A stretch of DNA of 10,266 nucleotides from an uncultured Bacteroides sp. (GTDB taxonomy: Bacteria; Bacteroidota; Bacteroidia; Bacteroidales; Bacteroidaceae). Below the pieces are notes generated by a model. That model saw nothing but the letters and a program-made list of their open reading frames with translations, was not told where the DNA came from and made no database searches. Below, piece by piece: positions 7,069 through 10,266 of the stretch. Positions within the stretch are counted from its first letter, which is position 1. Every line of letters begins with the position of its first letter. The DNA lies in the NCBI GenBank assembly GCA_905197435.1, contig CAJJYX010000117.1:1-10266 (forward strand), read 5' to 3'. Made by a program: the position numbers and the translations under genes.

Positions 7069-10000
7069 ATGAAAAGGAAAATTATTTGGAGTTTTGCATT
7101 GCTGGCCTGCCTCTGCTGCCTGCCCTCTGCAGAAACAAAAGCACAAACGAAAAGTGCCGCAATCATACCCGGGGAAGTATGGAAGGACACCGACGGCAAT
7201 CCCATCAATGCTCATGGTGGCGGCCTTCTTTACCACGAAGGGACCTATTATTGGTACGGTGAATACAAAAAAGGGGAAACCATCCTACCCGAATGGGCCA
7301 CATGGGAATGCTACCGCACCGATGTAACCGGTGTCAGCTGTTATTCTTCAAAAGACCTGCTGAACTGGAAATTCGAAGGTATCGTACTTCCTGCCGTAAA
7401 AGACGACGAAAAGCACGATCTGCACCCCAGCAAAGTTCTGGAACGCCCCAAAGTGATTTACAACGAAAAAACGAAGAAATTCGTCATGTGGGCACATGTG
7501 GAAAGTGCCGACTACAGTAAAGCATGTGCCGGCGTGGCGGTCAGCGACTCTCCTACCGGGACATTCACCTATGTAGGCAGCTTCCGCCCCAACGGTGCGA
7601 TGAGCCGTGACCAAACAGTGTTCGTTGATGATAACGGCAAGGCATACCAGTTCTACTCTTCGGAAAGCAACGCTACCTTATATATAAGCGAACTGACGGA
7701 TGACTACCTGAAGCCCACCGGTCGCTATACACGTAATTTCGTGAAACAAAGCCGCGAAGCACCCGCCGTATTCAAGTATAACGGCAAGTACTATATGCTC
7801 TCTTCCGGTTGCACCGGCTGGGATCCCAATGTGGCCGAATTGGCAGTGGCCGATTCCATCATGGGACAATGGACTACCATCGGCAACCCGTGTACCGGTT
7901 CCGATGCAGACAAAACCTTCTATGCACAAAGCACTTACGTGCAGCAAGTCTACGGAAAAGGGAATGCCTACATCGCCATGTTCGACCGCTGGAAGAAGAA
8001 AGACCTTGAGGACTCGCGCTACGTATGGCTTCCACTTGAATTCAGCAAGGACGGAACAATCACGATACCCTGGCGCGACAGTTGGGACCCACGTACCCAA
8101 TGGGAAGGGAAAGGTGACTTCTCAGCCGGCAAGGGTACATTCCTGCTGAACGGCAAACCGTTTGTCATCAAAGCCGCAGAGCTGCACTATCCGCGCATCC
8201 CCAAGGTCTATTGGGACCAACGCATCAAAATGTGCAAGGCTCTGGGCATGAACACAGTCTGCCTTTACGTTTTCTGGAACTCCCATGAGCCTCAGCCGGG
8301 AGTATTCAATTTCACCGAACAGAATGATCTGGCAGAATTCTGCCGCTTGTGCCAGCAGAATGACATGTATGTCATCCTGCGCCCGGGACCCTACGTCTGT
8401 GCCGAATGGGAAATGGGCGGACTTCCCTGGTGGTTACTCAAGAAAAAAGATATCCGTCTGCGCGAATCCGACCCCTACTTCATGGAACGTGTAAGTATCT
8501 TCGAAAAAGCCGTTGCCGAGCAGGTGGCCGGTATGACCATACAGAACGGAGGTCCCATCATCATGGTGCAAGTAGAGAACGAATACGGTTCCTACGGGGA
8601 AGACAAAGGCTACGTATCACAAATCCGCGACATTGTACGCACCAATTACCCCGGCGTGGCACTGTTCCAATGCGACTGGGCGTCCAACTTCACCAAGAAC
8701 GGGCTCCACGACCTGGTATGGACCATGAACTTCGGAACAGGAGCCAACATCGACGACCAGTTCCGCCGTCTGCGCGAGCTTCGTCCCAACGCTCCGCTCA
8801 TGTGTTCCGAGTTCTGGAGCGGATGGTTCGACAAGTGGGGAGCCCGTCACGAGACGCGTCCTGCCAAGGACATGGTGGACGGCATTGACGAAATGCTCTC
8901 AAAGGGCATTTCCTTCTCGCTCTACATGACTCACGGCGGCACGTCGTTCGGTCATTGGGCTGGTGCCAACTCGCCCGGATTCGCCCCCGACGTAACGTCT
9001 TACGACTATGACGCGCCCATCAATGAGTATGGCGCTCCGACGGAGAAGTACTGGCTCTTGCGCAAGACTCTCCAGAAATATGCTGACGGAAAGCTGCCCG
9101 CCGTTCCCGGTAAGGCGGCTGGCATCATCAGCATTCCGAAGATGACGCTTAAGAACGTGGCTCCCATCTATATGGGTGTGGACAGCACGGCAGAGAGTCG
9201 TGACGTCCAGACCTTCGAAGAGATGAACATGGGCTACGGTTCGATGATATACAACACGGAGTTGCCCGAAATCTCAGAAGGCTCGATGCTCCACATTGAC
9301 GGTCACGACTTCGTACAGGTGTTCGTCGGTGGCAAGTATGTCGGCAAGATAGACCGCGTGAAGAACGAGCGTTCGCTGCCTCTGCCAGCTACCAAGAAGG
9401 GCGACGTGCTGACGCTGCTCGTTGAGGGAATGGGCAGAATAAATTTCGGTCGTGCCATCAAGGACTTCAAGGGACTGGTGGGCGACGTGACGCTCACGGC
9501 TGACGTTGACGGCGACGAGCTTACATGGAACCTCAAGGACTGGCGCATGCGCCGCATCGCTGACGACTATCAGACAGCCCGCCGCGCCATGACCACTCCA
9601 CGCAACGACGTGGCTCTCGCCTCGAATACGCCGTCTGCGATAGGCTATTACAAGGCTACGTTCAATCTGAAGAAGACGGGCGACACGTTCCTCAACATGG
9701 AGACATGGGGCAAGGGACAGGTGTATGTCAACGGACATGCGCTCGGTCGTTTCTGGAGCATCGGTCCGCAGCAGACGCTCTATTGTCCCGGCTGCTGGCT
9801 GAAGAAGGGCGAAAACGAGATTGTGGTGCTCGACGTTGTGGGTCCGAAGCAGCCCGTGGTTTGGGGACAGAACAAGCCCGAGCTCGACAAGCTGCAGCTC
9901 GAGAAGTCGGCCAAGCACAACAACATCGGCGACAAGCCCGACCTCAACTCAGCCACTCCCGTGGCAAAGGGCGAGACGAAGCCGGGCAACGGATGGCAGA

Positions 10001-10266
10001 CCATCGGCTTCAGCAATGCAGCCACCGGTCGCTACGTAGCCATAGAATGTCCTTCCACGCACGACGGCAAGCCCGTTGCCATAGCCGAACTTTACCTTCA
10101 GGGTGCCGACGGCAAGCGTCTCTCACGTGACGGTTGGGACGTCAAGTACGCCGACTCGGAGAACCTCCAAGGCAATCACACCGGCGACAAGGCGTTCGAC
10201 CTCCAGGAGTCAACCTATTGGCAGACGGAGCGCGAAGCCGCCTCTCCCCACCTCCTCCTCATCGAC
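7069..10266 (+). CDS. Secreted GH43 (subfamily 24-like)-GH35 glycoside hydrolase, partial
   Basis: The frame runs 1066 residues from the ATG at 7069 to the window end without a stop. Residues 1 to about 25 are a signal peptide. Residues about 30-343 are a GH43 domain that lacks the usual catalytic Asp and has AHGGGL there, like exo-beta-1,3-galactanases of GH43_24. E125 (ERPK), E230 (REAPAVF) and Q287 (YAQST) match the key residues of that group, in which a Gln is proposed as the base. A linker of about 14 residues leads to a GH35 beta-galactosidase domain (from about 358) with acid/base E505 (ENEYGS) and nucleophile E581 (CSEFWSGW). Jelly-roll domains follow, and from about 965 a discoidin-like (F5/8 type C) domain that is cut off. 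Both activities suit removal of galactose from type II arabinogalactan. Codon use changes sharply near 8700-8820, so the 3' third may come from another genome. Confidence 0.85.
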   Translation, partial: MKRKIIWSFALLACLCCLPSAETKAQTKSAAIIPGEVWKDTDGNPINAHGGGLLYHEGTYYWYGEYKKGETILPEWATWECYRTDVTGVSCYSSKDLLNWKFEGIVLPAVKDDEKHDLHPSKVLERPKVIYNEKTKKFVMWAHVESADYSKACAGVAVSDSPTGTFTYVGSFRPNGAMSRDQTVFVDDNGKAYQFYSSESNATLYISELTDDYLKPTGRYTRNFVKQSREAPAVFKYNGKYYMLSSGCTGWDPNVAELAVADSIMGQWTTIGNPCTGSDADKTFYAQSTYVQQVYGKGNAYIAMFDRWKKKDLEDSRYVWLPLEFSKDGTITIPWRDSWDPRTQWEGKGDFSAGKGTFLLNGKPFVIKAAELHYPRIPKVYWDQRIKMCKALGMNTVCLYVFWNSHEPQPGVFNFTEQNDLAEFCRLCQQNDMYVILRPGPYVCAEWEMGGLPWWLLKKKDIRLRESDPYFMERVSIFEKAVAEQVAGMTIQNGGPIIMVQVENEYGSYGEDKGYVSQIRDIVRTNYPGVALFQCDWASNFTKNGLHDLVWTMNFGTGANIDDQFRRLRELRPNAPLMCSEFWSGWFDKWGARHETRPAKDMVDGIDEMLSKGISFSLYMTHGGTSFGHWAGANSPGFAPDVTSYDYDAPINEYGAPTEKYWLLRKTLQKYADGKLPAVPGKAAGIISIPKMTLKNVAPIYMGVDSTAESRDVQTFEEMNMGYGSMIYNTELPEISEGSMLHIDGHDFVQVFVGGKYVGKIDRVKNERSLPLPATKKGDVLTLLVEGMGRINFGRAIKDFKGLVGDVTLTADVDGDELTWNLKDWRMRRIADDYQTARRAMTTPRNDVALASNTPSAIGYYKATFNLKKTGDTFLNMETWGKGQVYVNGHALGRFWSIGPQQTLYCPGCWLKKGENEIVVLDVVGPKQPVVWGQNKPELDKLQLEKSAKHNNIGDKPDLNSATPVAKGETKPGNGWQTIGFSNAATGRYVAIECPSTHDGKPVAIAELYLQGADGKRLSRDGWDVKYADSENLQGNHTGDKAFDLQESTYWQTEREAASPHLLLID

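Noticed and set aside
7096..7116. Lipoprotein signal in the GH43-GH35 protein (cysteines at residues 14, 16, 17)
   Set aside because: The residues before Cys14 are a poor lipobox and no acidic surface-export signal follows the cysteines; a cleavable signal peptide is more likely, though not certain.
9274..9918. 214-codon minus-strand open frame inside the GH35 region
   Set aside because: The plus-strand frame continues conserved GH35 sequence; the opposite frame is a by-product of the high-GC, G/C-ending codons there.

Overview
The window reads as gut Bacteroidales DNA, most likely Bacteroides. The clues are an RprX-type sensor kinase, a second EF-G-like factor that matches the Bacteroides fusA2 product, promoters with the Bacteroides -7 box (TAnnTTTG), no Shine-Dalgarno sequences, and a secreted multi-domain glycoside hydrolase. 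No RNA genes, insertion sequences or CRISPR arrays were seen.

Layout. Positions 1-894 (minus) hold the 5' part of a receiver-histidine kinase gene that runs off the window. It begins exactly like the response regulator RprY, then continues as a different protein. Positions 900-2444 (minus) hold rprX, 5 nt upstream of it in the same operon. A 294-nt non-coding stretch follows, with repeats and a possible rprX promoter, plus a strong terminator for the next gene. Positions 2745-4901 (minus) hold fusA2, an EF-G paralogue without the catalytic histidine of the GTPase. A 249-nt divergent intergenic region carries promoters in both directions and a 26-bp dyad. Positions 5151-6920 (plus) hold a secreted fusion of a class I amidotransferase-like gamma-glutamyl hydrolase (C26) and a membrane dipeptidase (M19), closed by a terminator. 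Positions 7069-10266 (plus) hold a large secreted GH43 (subfamily 24-like)-GH35 enzyme with a C-terminal discoidin-like domain; it runs off the right end.

How the genes relate. rprX and the gene after it form an envelope-sensing signalling operon. fusA2 is a translation factor that in B. thetaiotaomicron serves growth under carbon limitation. The two plus-strand genes are secreted enzymes: one for gamma-glutamyl or dipeptide substrates, one for galactose-rich plant polysaccharide, probably type II arabinogalactan. No SusC/SusD pair or local regulator is visible, so a polysaccharide utilisation locus cannot be shown.

Caution. Both end genes look like mosaics. The left gene changes identity at a highly conserved receiver motif near 643. 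The right gene changes codon use sharply within the GH35 domain, around 8700-8820. Misassembly at both contig ends is the simplest explanation, although natural recombination or fusion cannot be excluded from sequence alone. The most biologically interesting items are the GH43-GH35 fusion, the GTPase-dead EF-G with a dyad beside its promoter, and the C26-M19 fusion.
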